Positions 11,692 through 20,423 of a stretch of 64,000 nucleotides of DNA are shown here, one piece after another (positions within the stretch are counted from its first letter, which is position 1; every line of letters starts with the position of its first letter). The position numbers and the translations under genes are program-made. This DNA is from Meiothermus sp. (lineage in GTDB: Bacteria; Deinococcota; Deinococci; Deinococcales; Thermaceae), in assembly GCF_026004055.1 (NCBI RefSeq), contig NZ_BPIJ01000003.1, positions 124,001 to 188,000 on the forward strand. Reading direction: 5' to 3'. The notes below the pieces were generated by a model. The model made no database searches. It was given only the letters and a program-made list of their open reading frames with translations, and had not been told where the DNA came from.

Positions 11692-12294
11692 TTATCGCAC
11701 CACCAGGTCGGCCACCCAGACAATCTCGCAGGCTCCGTTGCCGCTGTCGTGGCGGGTGGTGGAGGTGTTCCAGTAGAAGCCGTTGGGGCCCGTCACGTTG
11801 ACCAGAAACCCCCGGATACGCACCAGGTGGCCGGGCTTCAGGCGTTTGAGCCGGAGTTCGATGTTGGGGTTGCCCGGAATCAGGTGCATATTGGCGCTGC
11901 TGACCACAATTTCCCCTGCCGGGATGGGCGGCTCCCCGCGCCAGGCATAAAAGTAGAAGCGATCCGACTGGCGGATGGTTAGTTGGCGGATCACCGCGGT
12001 GTCGGACATCCGGCCCCAGCCTAGGGCCAGGTCTACCGGGGAGATAGTCGAGGCAGCATCGAAGCGGTAGAGGCGTTTGGACAGCACGCGGGCCTCGAGT
12101 TCGAAGTAGGCCACCGGCTGGAACCGATAACCGGGTTTCTCCAGGCGCACCTCGCTCTGTGGCGTCAGTGGAGCCTGGAAGGGCGCGTAAGGGGCCAGCA
12201 CCCCTGGCGGGCGGGCGATGGGCCGGGCCTGCACGTCCCGGATGAACCAGAAGGTACTCCCCGCCAGAATAGCCAGCAACCAGACCCCCCGCAC
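11692..12294 (-). CDS. Conserved-looking membrane-anchored protein of unknown function
   Basis: A 200-residue protein with one hydrophobic N-terminal segment (residues 4-19), so it is exported or membrane-anchored. The body is beta-rich with the pattern GHLVRIRGFLVNV followed by WNTSTTRHDSGNGACE. I have the impression that this D-x-G-x-G-x-C-E ending recurs in uncharacterised proteins but can give no function. It begins with GTG, 36 bases after dnaB on the same strand, and may be co-transcribed with it. Confidence 0.65.
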   Translation of the reverse strand: MRGVWLLAILAGSTFWFIRDVQARPIARPPGVLAPYAPFQAPLTPQSEVRLEKPGYRFQPVAYFELEARVLSKRLYRFDAASTISPVDLALGWGRMSDTAVIRQLTIRQSDRFYFYAWRGEPPIPAGEIVVSSANMHLIPGNPNIELRLKRLKPGHLVRIRGFLVNVTGPNGFYWNTSTTRHDSGNGACEIVWVADLVVR

Positions 12295-12330
12295 CCTTGC
12301 AGTCTAGCCGCCACTAGCGTGCGAGGATGG

Positions 12331-13686
12331 TCAAATTTCGTCCTTGGCCAAGTCGTTGAAGCGCACGTGCTGGGCGTGGAACTGTAGCTCAACGGTTCCG
12401 GTGGGGCCGTTGCGCTGCTTGCCCACAATAATCTCGGCAATGCCGGCCTTTTCGGAGTGGGGGTTGTAGTATTCGTCGCGGTAGATAAACATCACCAGGT
12501 CGGCGTCTTGCTCGATGGAGCCGCTTTCCCTAAGGTCGGAGAGCATGGGCCTTTTGTTGGGGCGCGACTCCACCGCCCGCGAAAGCTGCGAGAGGGCAAT
12601 CACCGGCAGGTCGAGTTCGCGGGCCAGACCCTTGAGGCCGCGGGAAATCTGGGCAATCTCCTGCTGGCGGTTCTCCCCGCCGTTCTTGCTCCCACCGGGG
12701 CCGGACATAAGCTGGAGGTAGTCAATCACAATCAGGCTCAGTTTGTGCTGGGCGTGCAAACGACGGGCGCGGGCCCGGAGTTCCATTAGGGTCAGGTCGG
12801 AGGTGTCGTCTATCAGGATAGCCGCCTCGGAGATGCGGCCCGCTACATCTACCAGGCGGGAAAAATCGCGGTCGGTGAGCTGGCCCTGGCGCAGACGGTT
12901 CATGTCGATGCGGGCCTCGGAACAGAGCATCCGGGTTACTAGTTGCACCGCGGGCATCTCCAGCGAGAAGATGGCCACCCCGGCCCCTTCCCCTCGCAGG
13001 GCCACGTTCTGCGCGATGGTGAGGGCAAAGCTGGTCTTACCCATGCTGGGCCGCGCCGCAATGATGTTGAGCGAGCCCCGCGTAAGGCCCCCAATCATGC
13101 TATCCAGCTCGCGGAAGCCGCTCTTGATGCCGTCAACCTGGCCTTTGTTTTCGTAGAGCAGTTGAATGTGCTCGAAGGTCTCGTGCACGAGCTCCTTCAT
13201 GCTCTGGAACTCGGATTTGGCCCCCTGGGTAGAGACCTCGAGCACCTTGCGCCCGGCGGTGTCGAGGATGTCCTCGAGGCTCCCCTCCTCGTCGTAGGCC
13301 ATCCGCATGGCCTCGCCCGCCGCGGCAATCAGCTTGCGCAGCGTCCACTTTTCGGCCACGATGCGCCCGTAGTAGTCGGCATAGGCCGCAGTAGGGGTGT
13401 GCTCCGAAAGACCCACCAGGTACGAAAGGCCCCCGATGTTCTCGAGCTCGCCGCTCTGGCGAAGTTCCTCCGAGAGCGTCACCAGGTCTACCGGGTCGCG
13501 CCGGGCCCGAAGGCTTACCATGGCCTCCCAGATTTTGCGGTGGGCTTCCTTATAGAAAGCATCGGCGGCCAGCAGGCCCTCGAGCCGATCCAATACCTCG
13601 CTGTCCAGCAACACCGAGCCCAGCACGCTGGCCTCGGCATCCAGGTTGTGGGGGGGTACGCGGCCCTCGAGCGGTGTAGTTGCCAT
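12331..13686 (-). CDS. dnaB: Replicative DNA helicase DnaB
   Basis: A 451-residue hexameric 5'-3' helicase of the replication fork. The N-terminal helical domain begins VPPHNLDAEASVLGSVL. The RecA-like motor has Walker A ARPSMGKTSFA and Walker B LIVIDYLQLM. Length is normal and no intein is present. The ribosome site AGGAG lies 6-7 bases before the ATG. It is divergent from tRNA-Asn. Confidence 0.96.
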   Translation of the reverse strand: MATTPLEGRVPPHNLDAEASVLGSVLLDSEVLDRLEGLLAADAFYKEAHRKIWEAMVSLRARRDPVDLVTLSEELRQSGELENIGGLSYLVGLSEHTPTAAYADYYGRIVAEKWTLRKLIAAAGEAMRMAYDEEGSLEDILDTAGRKVLEVSTQGAKSEFQSMKELVHETFEHIQLLYENKGQVDGIKSGFRELDSMIGGLTRGSLNIIAARPSMGKTSFALTIAQNVALRGEGAGVAIFSLEMPAVQLVTRMLCSEARIDMNRLRQGQLTDRDFSRLVDVAGRISEAAILIDDTSDLTLMELRARARRLHAQHKLSLIVIDYLQLMSGPGGSKNGGENRQQEIAQISRGLKGLARELDLPVIALSQLSRAVESRPNKRPMLSDLRESGSIEQDADLVMFIYRDEYYNPHSEKAGIAEIIVGKQRNGPTGTVELQFHAQHVRFNDLAKDEI

Positions 13687-13753
13687 CTACTCTCCTAGCG
13701 CCTTATTCAGCAAGCTTCTACTCTATTCAATCCGGACAGCTTTGCAAAGCCGC

Positions 13754-13782
13754 TTGTCAACCGGGCCAGTCTCTGCTATATT
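13754..13782 (+). promoter_or_regulatory. Promoter of tRNA-Asn
   Basis: TTGTCA (13754-13759), a 17-base spacer and TATATT (13777-13782) with an extended TG two bases upstream of the -10 box. This is close to consensus and about 20 bases before the mature tRNA. A GCTTTGCAAAGC palindrome sits just upstream (about 13738-13750). Confidence 0.75.
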
Positions 13783-13803
13783 CTTACCTGCTATCGGCGA
13801 CGT

Positions 13804-13879
13804 TCCGCGATAGCTCAGTTGGTAGAGCGTTCGACTGTTAATCGAATGGTCGCAGGTTCGAGCCCTGCTCGCGGAGCCA
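13804..13879 (+). tRNA. tRNA-Asn (anticodon GTT)
   Basis: A 76-base cloverleaf including an encoded CCA. The acceptor arms are TCCGCGA and TCGCGGA with discriminator G. The D arm is GCTCAGTTGGTAGAGC, anticodon GTT is at 13837-13839 in CTGTTAA, and the T arm contains GGTTCGAGCC. An intrinsic terminator follows directly. Confidence 0.96.
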
Positions 13880-13882
13880 GCA

Positions 13883-13907
13883 AACCCAGGGAAACCTGGG
13901 TTTTTTT
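13883..13907 (+). terminator. Terminator of tRNA-Asn
   Basis: A perfect hairpin, AACCCAGG-GAAA-CCTGGGTT, followed by a run of T. It ends on the stop codon of the convergent glutamine-type ATPase gene and may act in both directions. Confidence 0.9.
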
Positions 13908-14650
13908 CATAGCCGCCCCGCCTCGATGATGCTGGACAAAAACTGCTGGGTGCGCTCGTGCTGGGGGTGGGCAAATATCTGCTCTGGGGGGCCCTCCTCG
14001 TGCACCACCCCCCCATACATAAAGCACACTTTGCTGGCCACTTCCTTGGCAAAGCCCATCTCGTGGGTAGCCAGAATCATGGTCATACCCTCCCGGGCCA
14101 GCTCACGCAACAAGTTAAGCACCTCCGAAACCAGCTCGGGGTCGAGGGCCGAGGTAATCTCGTCCAGCAGAAGCAGCATGGGCTCCATGGCCAGCGCCCG
14201 CACAATGGCCACCCGCTGCTGCTGCCCGCCCGAAAGCTGATCCGGGTAGGCCTGGGCCTTGTGCTCCAGACCAATGCGCCGCAGAAGGGTCAGGGCTTTC
14301 TCCTGGGCTTCGGCCAGGGGCATCCGCAACACCTGGGTAGGGGCCAGGGTAATGTTTTGTAGCACGGTCATGTGGGGAAACAGGTTAAAGCTCTGAAACA
14401 CGATGCCCACATCGCGCCGCAGGGCGTTCAGGTCTACCCCCGGCCCGGTGATGCGGTCGCCGTGGAGCCGAATCTCCCCCCCCTGGATCTCTTCCAGGCC
14501 GTTCACACAACGCAGCAGGGTGGACTTCCCGCAGCCCGAAGGCCCAATCAGGCAGACCACCTGGTGCTCCTCCACGGTCAGGTTGAGGCCGCGCAGTACC
14601 TCGTTAGCCCCGAAGCGCTTATATACGTTTCTGACTTCTAGCAGGCTCAT
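13907..14650 (-). CDS. Amino-acid ABC transporter ATPase (GlnQ/HisP type)
   Basis: A 247-residue ATPase of the polar amino-acid uptake family. It has Walker A GPSGCGKST, signature LSGGQQQRVAIVRAL, Walker B LLLLDEITSALD and the switch His in ATHEM. The ATG at 14650 is chosen over a TTG two codons earlier because GAGGAGG sits seven bases before it. It is the last gene of a binding protein, permease, ATPase set on the minus strand; 13 bases separate it from the permease. Confidence 0.92.
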   Translation of the reverse strand: MSLLEVRNVYKRFGANEVLRGLNLTVEEHQVVCLIGPSGCGKSTLLRCVNGLEEIQGGEIRLHGDRITGPGVDLNALRRDVGIVFQSFNLFPHMTVLQNITLAPTQVLRMPLAEAQEKALTLLRRIGLEHKAQAYPDQLSGGQQQRVAIVRALAMEPMLLLLDEITSALDPELVSEVLNLLRELAREGMTMILATHEMGFAKEVASKVCFMYGGVVHEEGPPEQIFAHPQHERTQQFLSSIIEAGRL

Positions 14651-14663
14651 CGTCAATCCTCCT

Positions 14664-15764
14664 CTAGCCCTGCCGGAAGCGGGCCCGGTCGCGCTCGACC
14701 AATCGGTCTACCAGGCGGGTCTGGGGGATGGTGATCAGGATAAAAAGAATCGCCACCGTGGTCACGGCAGACAGATTGAAGTCGTTGGAGGCTATGATGC
14801 GGGCCTGGTTGAAGGCATCGATCACCCCCACCACGTTCACCAGGGCGGTGTCTTTTTGCATCCCGATGAAGTTGTTGAGCAAAGGCGGAATGATGCGCCG
14901 CACCGCCTGGGGTACTACCACAAAACGTAGGGTCTGGCCGTAGGAGAGGCCTAGGCTGCGGGCGGCGGCCCACTGGCTGGGGTGGATACTCTCGAGGCCG
15001 GCCCGGTAAACCTCGGCCATGTAGGCCCCGTAGGTCAGCGTCAGGGCCAGCACCGCCAGGGCCTCCAGGGGCAGGTTGCGGAAAAAGGCAATCCCGGTGA
15101 GGGGCAGACCAAAGCCAATCAGGTAGATCACGATGATGGAAGGCAGGCTCAAAAAAGCATCGGTGTAGAAGGTGGCAATAAAACGAATGGGTTGAGCCGG
15201 CCTGCCCGGCAGCAGTTTGGCGATAGCTACCACCAGGCCCCAGAACAGGGAAAAAATCCCGGCGAACAAGAAGATGACCACATTGACCCAGAAAGCTTGC
15301 AGAATCAGGTCAAAAGAGTTGGCGATCAGCTCGAGCTGGAAAAAGGTACGCCCCACGGCCACATTGTTGGCGACAAAAAACAACACGAACAGCAAGAACA
15401 ACAAAAGCGCCCCGGCATAGCCCAGGGTAAACCAGGCCCAGGTGTGGGCCTCCGAGCTATGAACCCTGGCCGCAATCAGGTTGTTGCTTTGTAAAGCCCG
15501 TCGGGCCGCCCGCGACTGCCCCAGGCTACGGGTAGCGGGCACCAAAAGCCCCAGGGGCAAAAGTGCCACCAACACCAGCAGAAAATCGGCCCAGAGCGCC
15601 TGGAAGTTGTTGGCCGTCATGGTCTGTCTGACCACCCACATCACCCAGGCTGTGGCAACCCACAGCAAAATAGCCAGCGCTAAGGCCAGCAAGGCAAAAC
15701 CAAAACCATCCCTGGGCAGGGTAAGGTTACGTTGCCGCGCCTCCTTGAGGTTCGAATCGATCAT
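14664..15764 (-). CDS. Amino-acid ABC transporter permease, long HisMQ form
   Basis: A 366-residue membrane permease. The C-terminal 220 residues are a standard HisM/GlnP domain with the EAA-type loop (AARSLGLSYGQTLRFVVVPQAVR). The N-terminal 145 residues add about three transmembrane segments, so this is longer than the usual 220-residue permease. It is the only permease of the set, implying a homodimeric channel. It lies between the binding-protein gene upstream, across a hairpin, and the ATPase gene downstream. Confidence 0.88.
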   Translation of the reverse strand: MIDSNLKEARQRNLTLPRDGFGFALLALALAILLWVATAWVMWVVRQTMTANNFQALWADFLLVLVALLPLGLLVPATRSLGQSRAARRALQSNNLIAARVHSSEAHTWAWFTLGYAGALLLFLLFVLFFVANNVAVGRTFFQLELIANSFDLILQAFWVNVVIFLFAGIFSLFWGLVVAIAKLLPGRPAQPIRFIATFYTDAFLSLPSIIVIYLIGFGLPLTGIAFFRNLPLEALAVLALTLTYGAYMAEVYRAGLESIHPSQWAAARSLGLSYGQTLRFVVVPQAVRRIIPPLLNNFIGMQKDTALVNVVGVIDAFNQARIIASNDFNLSAVTTVAILFILITIPQTRLVDRLVERDRARFRQG

Positions 15765-15782
15765 GGGTACATGATTGTACCC

Positions 15783-15813
15783 AAAAAAACCGGGGGTGCA
15801 TCTTTACACCCCC
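15783..15813 (-). terminator. Hairpin with T run between binding protein and permease genes
   Basis: On the minus strand GGGGGTG and CACCCCC arms around a seven-base loop are followed by GGTTTTTTT. It lies between the binding-protein gene (ends 15923) and the permease (starts 15764). As a partial terminator it would give the binding protein more message than the membrane parts, a common pattern. Confidence 0.7.
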
Positions 15814-15922
15814 AGCGTGAGCCATCGGTTCGGTGTCCTGCTGCCACACACCAAAACACCACAAGCCTCAAGTCGCAGCTTAAGCGCTATAGACCCTAGA
15901 CCACCAACTATCGAACTTCTGG

Positions 15923-16762
15923 CTAGGGCCGCCAGACCGGCACGGTGGTAGGGTCAATACCCCATTCCTTGGCCAGGTAGGTCTGGGAAAGCTTTTTGAG
16001 GGTGCCGTCTTTTTCCAGCGCCTCCAAAATCTTGTCCACCTGGGCCCGGTTGGGGTTGCCCTTGCTAAAGAGCGCCCCATAGTTTTCGCCGGTCTGGAAC
16101 TGACCCACCACTACCAAGGCACCGTTCGATTTGGCCGCTTCCGAAAGCACGATAGAAGTATCGATGATGAAGGCGTCTATCTGCCCGGCCCGCAGCGCCG
16201 TAAAGCCCGCTGCTACATCGGGGAAGACCCGGGTCAGGTTCTGGGGGTGCTTGAGGGTCTCGCTCAAAAACTTGGCCGCGGTGGTGGCCTGCTGTACCCC
16301 CAAGCGGGCCGTTTTGAGGCTGGCCGGGCCGCTAAACTTGGCCTTGTCGGCAGCCCGCACCAGCACGCCAATGTCGGAGGAGAAGTAGGGCCGGGAAAAG
16401 TCCACTACGCGCTTGCGGGCCTCGGTGATGGTGATCTGGGAAAGGGCAAAGTCAAAGTTGCGGGTCTGACCGGCGATCAGGGCGTCCCAGGCCACGTTCT
16501 GCACCACCACTTTATCCAGCCCGGCGCGGTGGGCAATGTTGGCGGCCAGGCAGTACTCGAAGCCGTCCTTGATAGTAGCAGGGCTATCGCCGTTGAAGAA
16601 TCCCGGCCCTGGCAGGTTGGTCTGCACCGTGAGCTGACCCGCAACAGCCGGACGGATGGGGAACTGCCCCTTGGGGCCGGTGACTTCACAGTTGCCGATC
16701 TTGGTCTGGGCCCACCCCAGCGATGCAAGGGCTACGAGACCTGCCATCCATAGTCGTTTCAT
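15923..16762 (-). CDS. Amino-acid ABC transporter substrate-binding protein (family 3)
   Basis: A 279-residue periplasmic protein. The signal peptide (MKRLWMAGLVALASLGWAQ) is preceded by GAGGAGG six bases before the ATG at 16762, which settles the start. The family 3 pattern is visible: DGFEYCLAANIAHRAG, DFALSQITITEARKR, FSRPYFSSDIGVLV. The spacing of GENYGALFSKGNP is as in other members. It heads the binding protein, permease, ATPase operon. Ligand is a polar amino acid by family; the exact one is unknown. Confidence 0.9.
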   Translation of the reverse strand: MKRLWMAGLVALASLGWAQTKIGNCEVTGPKGQFPIRPAVAGQLTVQTNLPGPGFFNGDSPATIKDGFEYCLAANIAHRAGLDKVVVQNVAWDALIAGQTRNFDFALSQITITEARKRVVDFSRPYFSSDIGVLVRAADKAKFSGPASLKTARLGVQQATTAAKFLSETLKHPQNLTRVFPDVAAGFTALRAGQIDAFIIDTSIVLSEAAKSNGALVVVGQFQTGENYGALFSKGNPNRAQVDKILEALEKDGTLKKLSQTYLAKEWGIDPTTVPVWRP

Positions 16763-16978
16763 TTCGAACCTCCTCTGTACGGTGGAACCATTCATTGCAA
16801 CAGAACGTCGTGCTCAACATTACAAAACCCAGATGAGCGTGTCAACGACCTGGTGAGGGCTGGAGCTTGATGATGGGCAGTATGTGCCTATGGCTGGCGA
16901 CGATGGGCGGCCAATTCCGGGCTTTGTGCAGCCTTTGCTTACAGAGTTTCCCGAGGCATCGGCTACAATGTATAGGCT

Positions 16979-18778
16979 GTGCAAGAGCGGATTAGAAATT
17001 TCTCCATCATCGCGCACGTAGACCACGGCAAGTCTACGTTGGCCGACCGCATTCTCCAGATGACTAAAGCGGTCTCGGAGCGGGAGATGCGCGAGCAGTT
17101 TTTGGATTCCTTGGAGCTCGAGCGCGAGCGCGGTATCACCATCAAGGCCAGCGCGGTGCGGCTGTTTTACCAGAGCAAGTCGGGCCAGACCTACACCTTC
17201 AACCTGATTGACACCCCCGGCCACGTGGACTTTGGCTACGAGGTTAGCCGGGCTTTGGCCGCGGTGGAGGGGGTACTGCTGGTGGTGGACGCCTCCCAGG
17301 GCGTGGAGGCCCAGACCATCGCCAACTTCTACCTGGCCCTGGAGCACGAACACACCATCATCCCGGTGATTAACAAGATTGACCTGCCGGGGGCCCAGCC
17401 GCTGGAGGTTGCGCTCGAGGTGGAAGAAGTGCTGGGCATTCCTGCCGAGGACTGCGTGTTTGCCTCCGGCAAGACCGGGCAGGGGGTGGACGAGATTCTG
17501 GAGGCCATCGTGGCCCGCATCCCGGCCCCCCAGGGCCGCCTCGAAAACCCCACCCAGGCCCTTATCTTCGACTCCATCTACGACGCCTACCAGGGGGTTA
17601 TTCCCTATGTGCGGGTGATGGACGGCCATATCAAGCCCGGTGAGGTTATCCGCATCTGGTCTACCGGCAAGGAATTTGAAGTAGACAAGGTGGGAGTTTT
17701 CCGGCCCGGTGTGCTCGAGCCTGTAGCGCAGCTCGGCCCCGGCGAGGTGGGCTGGGTGACGGCCTCCATCCGCGAGATTGGCGAGGCCCAGGTCGGCGAC
17801 ACCATTACCCTGGCCCAAAACCCCTGCCAGGCCCCTTACCCGGGCTTTAAGCCGGCCAAGCCGGTGGTGTTTGCCGGCCTCTACCCCACCGACACCCAGG
17901 AGTACAACCGGCTCCGCGAGGCCTTAGAAAAGCTCAAGCTCAACGATGCGGCACTCTCCTTTGAGCCCGAAACCTCCGAAGCCCTGGGCTTTGGCTTCCG
18001 CTGTGGCTTTTTGGGGCTGTTGCACGCCGAGATCGTGCAGGAGCGGCTCGAACGGGAGTTCAACCTCGACCTCATCTCCACCGCCCCCAGCGTGATTTAC
18101 CGGGTTAAGCTCACAGACGGCGCAGAAATCGAGATTCACAACCCTTCCGAGCTGCCCAGCCCGGACAAACTCGAGGCCATCTACGAGCCTTATGTCAGGC
18201 TCACGGTTTATACCCCCGAAGAATACGTGGGCTCCATCATGCAACTCTTACAAGAAAAGCGCGGCAAGATGGGCAACATGCACTACATCGGCAAGCGGGT
18301 CGAGCTGGTCTATGAGGTGCCCTTTGGCGAAATCCTCTACGACTTCCACGACCGTCTAAAGTCCATCAGCCGGGGCTATGCCTCCATGGACTACGAGCAG
18401 ATCGGTTACCAGGAAGGCGACTTAGTCAAGGTGAACATCCTGGTCAACGAAGAGCCGGTAGACGCCCTGGCCTTCATCGCCCACAAAGACAAGGCCTATA
18501 GCATCGGGCGCGAGATTGTAGACAAGCTCGCAGAGGTAATTCCCCGCCAGCAGTTTGCGGTGCCCATCCAGGCCGCCATCGGGGGCAAGATTATTGCCCG
18601 AGCCACCGTAAAGGCCCTGCGCAAGGACGTGCTGGCCAAGTGCTACGGCGGCGACATCACCCGCAAGAAAAAGCTTTTGGAAAAACAAAAAGAAGGCAAG
18701 AAGCGCATGAAGGCCATCGGCAAGGTAGACGTACCGCAGGAGGCCTTCCTGGCGGTGTTATCGGCTGGGCGCGACTAA
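16979..18778 (+). CDS. lepA: Elongation factor 4 (LepA)
   Basis: A 599-residue ribosomal back-translocase GTPase. G motifs are [24 protein letters not shown] and NKIDLP, and the C-terminal domain has the LepA-specific [19 protein letters not shown] tail. It starts with GTG, with TACAAT at 16964-16969 nine bases before it and no ribosome site, so a leaderless or near-leaderless message is likely. Its stop overlaps the stop of the convergent pilin gene in the four bases CTAA at 18775-18778. Confidence 0.97.
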   Translation: MQERIRNFSIIAHVDHGKSTLADRILQMTKAVSEREMREQFLDSLELERERGITIKASAVRLFYQSKSGQTYTFNLIDTPGHVDFGYEVSRALAAVEGVLLVVDASQGVEAQTIANFYLALEHEHTIIPVINKIDLPGAQPLEVALEVEEVLGIPAEDCVFASGKTGQGVDEILEAIVARIPAPQGRLENPTQALIFDSIYDAYQGVIPYVRVMDGHIKPGEVIRIWSTGKEFEVDKVGVFRPGVLEPVAQLGPGEVGWVTASIREIGEAQVGDTITLAQNPCQAPYPGFKPAKPVVFAGLYPTDTQEYNRLREALEKLKLNDAALSFEPETSEALGFGFRCGFLGLLHAEIVQERLEREFNLDLISTAPSVIYRVKLTDGAEIEIHNPSELPSPDKLEAIYEPYVRLTVYTPEEYVGSIMQLLQEKRGKMGNMHYIGKRVELVYEVPFGEILYDFHDRLKSISRGYASMDYEQIGYQEGDLVKVNILVNEEPVDALAFIAHKDKAYSIGREIVDKLAEVIPRQQFAVPIQAAIGGKIIARATVKALRKDVLAKCYGGDITRKKKLLEKQKEGKKRMKAIGKVDVPQEAFLAVLSAGRD

Positions 18779-19596
18779 TTGAGGGTGATATCGGTCAGCC
18801 GCTTGGGCAGGTTGCGCGGCGCGGCCTCGAAAAGCAGGGGGTTGGCAGGCACGCGGGAATCCCGCCCGCCCTGGCGGATTTCGCCTTGTAAGGAGAAGCG
18901 CACCTGTACTGCGCTGTGCTCGGCCCGCAGGGGCAAGGGAGGGGCTACGGGGCAAGGAGCCAACGTAGCCACCCCGGTCTCGTCAAAGCCCAAACAGTTG
19001 GCAAAACCCACCCCAAAGCCCCCGGGCTGCACATAGTCGGCCAGCAGGTTACCGGAGCTGCCCTCAATGGTGGTGGGGATGTTGGCGGGGAGACCGTTGG
19101 GCAGTCGGCTGGTACCCACTGCGATGTTGCGCTCGTAGATGTAAAGAAGCCATTTGTCGTTGTTGTTCGGGTCGGGGCCGGGGTTCTCGGCGCCCGTAGC
19201 CCGTCCTACCACCCAGCCTCGGTTGAGGGGGTAGATCATCACAAACTTCACCACTTCCACCCCCCCCTCCACGGTAGGGGGTTGGAGTAGGGCAATGGCG
19301 GGGTCTTGGCCAATACGCCAGGTGTTGGTGTTGGTAATAGGGTTTCGCACGGTATAGCCTCCGGCGCTCCCCACGGTAAGGGTCACCCCGGGGGGATAGA
19401 TAAAAGCCGCCGTGGAAAGGTAATCGCTTACCAGGTTGCCCGCATTGCGCAGGTCTTCGGTGAGGAGCTGGGAGTTTTGCACAAAACGCAGGCTATCGCT
19501 GCTGCTGCGCAGCCCGGCAGCAATCAGGCCCAGGATGGCCACCCCAATGACGGCCGAAATCAATAGTTCGATCAGGGTAATGCCGGCTCTATGCAT
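18775..19596 (-). CDS. PilW-like minor prepilin, cassette A
   Basis: A 273-residue type IV prepilin. The leader MHRAG is cut before [11 protein letters not shown]; Glu5 is present. The ATG at 19596 gives this short leader; upstream in-frame sequence belongs to the preceding pilin gene. The globular part resembles PilW/GspJ in length and has a partial calcium-loop-like DPNNND. It is the last gene of cassette A (PilX, FimT, PilV, PilW order). It ends tail-to-tail with lepA, sharing stop-codon bases. Confidence 0.82.
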   Translation of the reverse strand: MHRAGITLIELLISAVIGVAILGLIAAGLRSSSDSLRFVQNSQLLTEDLRNAGNLVSDYLSTAAFIYPPGVTLTVGSAGGYTVRNPITNTNTWRIGQDPAIALLQPPTVEGGVEVVKFVMIYPLNRGWVVGRATGAENPGPDPNNNDKWLLYIYERNIAVGTSRLPNGLPANIPTTIEGSSGNLLADYVQPGGFGVGFANCLGFDETGVATLAPCPVAPPLPLRAEHSAVQVRFSLQGEIRQGGRDSRVPANPLLFEAAPRNLPKRLTDITLN

Positions 19597-19603
19597 AAGG
19601 CCT

Positions 19604-19978
19604 CTACTGGGGCGGCAGTACCACCTCGGTGGCAAAGCGATAGGGGCGGTTTTGTGGGCCGGTGAAGCGCAGGGTAACCCGGCGCAATACCACCTGGGTT
19701 CCGATAGTCTGGACGTCCTCGAGGGAAACGGTAGGGCTGCCAAAACCGCTGGGGGGCGCTACCGCAGGAAGTGCCGCGGCGTTGTAGGCTGCCCTCGTAG
19801 ACCAACTGGCCCGCAGGTTGTCGAAGTAGCTGCGGGCGTAGGCCTGGGCCTGGGTATCAATCTGGGCGTTGCGGGTGAGGGTGAAGCTCGAGCCAAAATA
19901 GGTCAGGATCAAAATAGTCAGGGAAAGGATGGCCAGCGCCACCATCACCTCGACAAAGGAAAAACCCCTACGGCGCAC
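19604..19978 (-). CDS. PilV-like minor prepilin, cassette A
   Basis: A prepilin of 124 residues if the GTG at 19978 is used. That start has GGTGGTGG a few bases upstream and gives the leader VRRRG before FSFVEVMVALAIL, with Glu5. An upstream ATG at 20011 would add 11 residues. It overlaps the end of the preceding FimT-like gene by 11 bases and is followed by the PilW-like gene after seven bases. By size and position it corresponds to PilV/GspI. Confidence 0.8.
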   Translation of the reverse strand: MRRRGFSFVEVMVALAILSLTILILTYFGSSFTLTRNAQIDTQAQAYARSYFDNLRASWSTRAAYNAAALPAVAPPSGFGSPTVSLEDVQTIGTQVVLRRVTLRFTGPQNRPYRFATEVVLPPQ

Positions 19979-20423
19979 GAACCACCACCTTTCCGGTTCT
20001 ACCAACCACATTAACGCTTAGCACGCGGCTGCCAGGGCCCCGCAGCACATAACTACTGTTGGCCCCGCTGTTCACAATGCCGTAGGGGGCATCGAACCTG
20101 ACCACACCACCCGTGGGTACGCTCTGAAAAATTACCCCAGGGGGTAGCGACTTACTCGGGAGCGAAGCCAAATCGCTGGTGCGCCCCACTTTATAGGTAT
20201 TGCTGTTGGCGCCGGCCTGGAAGGAAAAGTTGACCGACTGCCGCCGGGCCTGCTGGCGGATATTGAGCAGCTCGGTAGCCACCTGCGTAGCCGCCTCGCG
20301 GATGGCCAGGCTCTGCTGGTAAGAACGCAGCGAAACAAAGCCCACCCCCAGCAAAATGCCGAGCACCGCCAGCACAATCAAAAACTCCACCAGGCTTAGG
20401 CCCTTTGGGGAAGGTCTGTTCAC
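19968..20423 (-). CDS. FimT/GspH-like minor prepilin, cassette A
   Basis: A prepilin of about 151 residues with leader ending PSPKG before LSLVEFLIVLAVLGILL (Glu5 present). The GTG at 20423 overlaps the stop of the large pilin gene (GTGA), the usual coupling in this cluster; an ATG six codons upstream is the alternative. The C-terminal part has the beta-rich FimT/GspH pattern ending in SVNVVGRTGKVVVRAP. It is the second gene of cassette A. Confidence 0.82.
   Translation of the reverse strand: MNRPSPKGLSLVEFLIVLAVLGILLGVGFVSLRSYQQSLAIREAATQVATELLNIRQQARRQSVNFSFQAGANSNTYKVGRTSDLASLPSKSLPPGVIFQSVPTGGVVRFDAPYGIVNSGANSSYVLRGPGSRVLSVNVVGRTGKVVVRAP

Noticed and set aside
16820-17818. 332-codon frame antisense to lepA
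   Set aside because: It is a shadow of lepA with His/Gln/Gly-rich composition and no recognisable domain.
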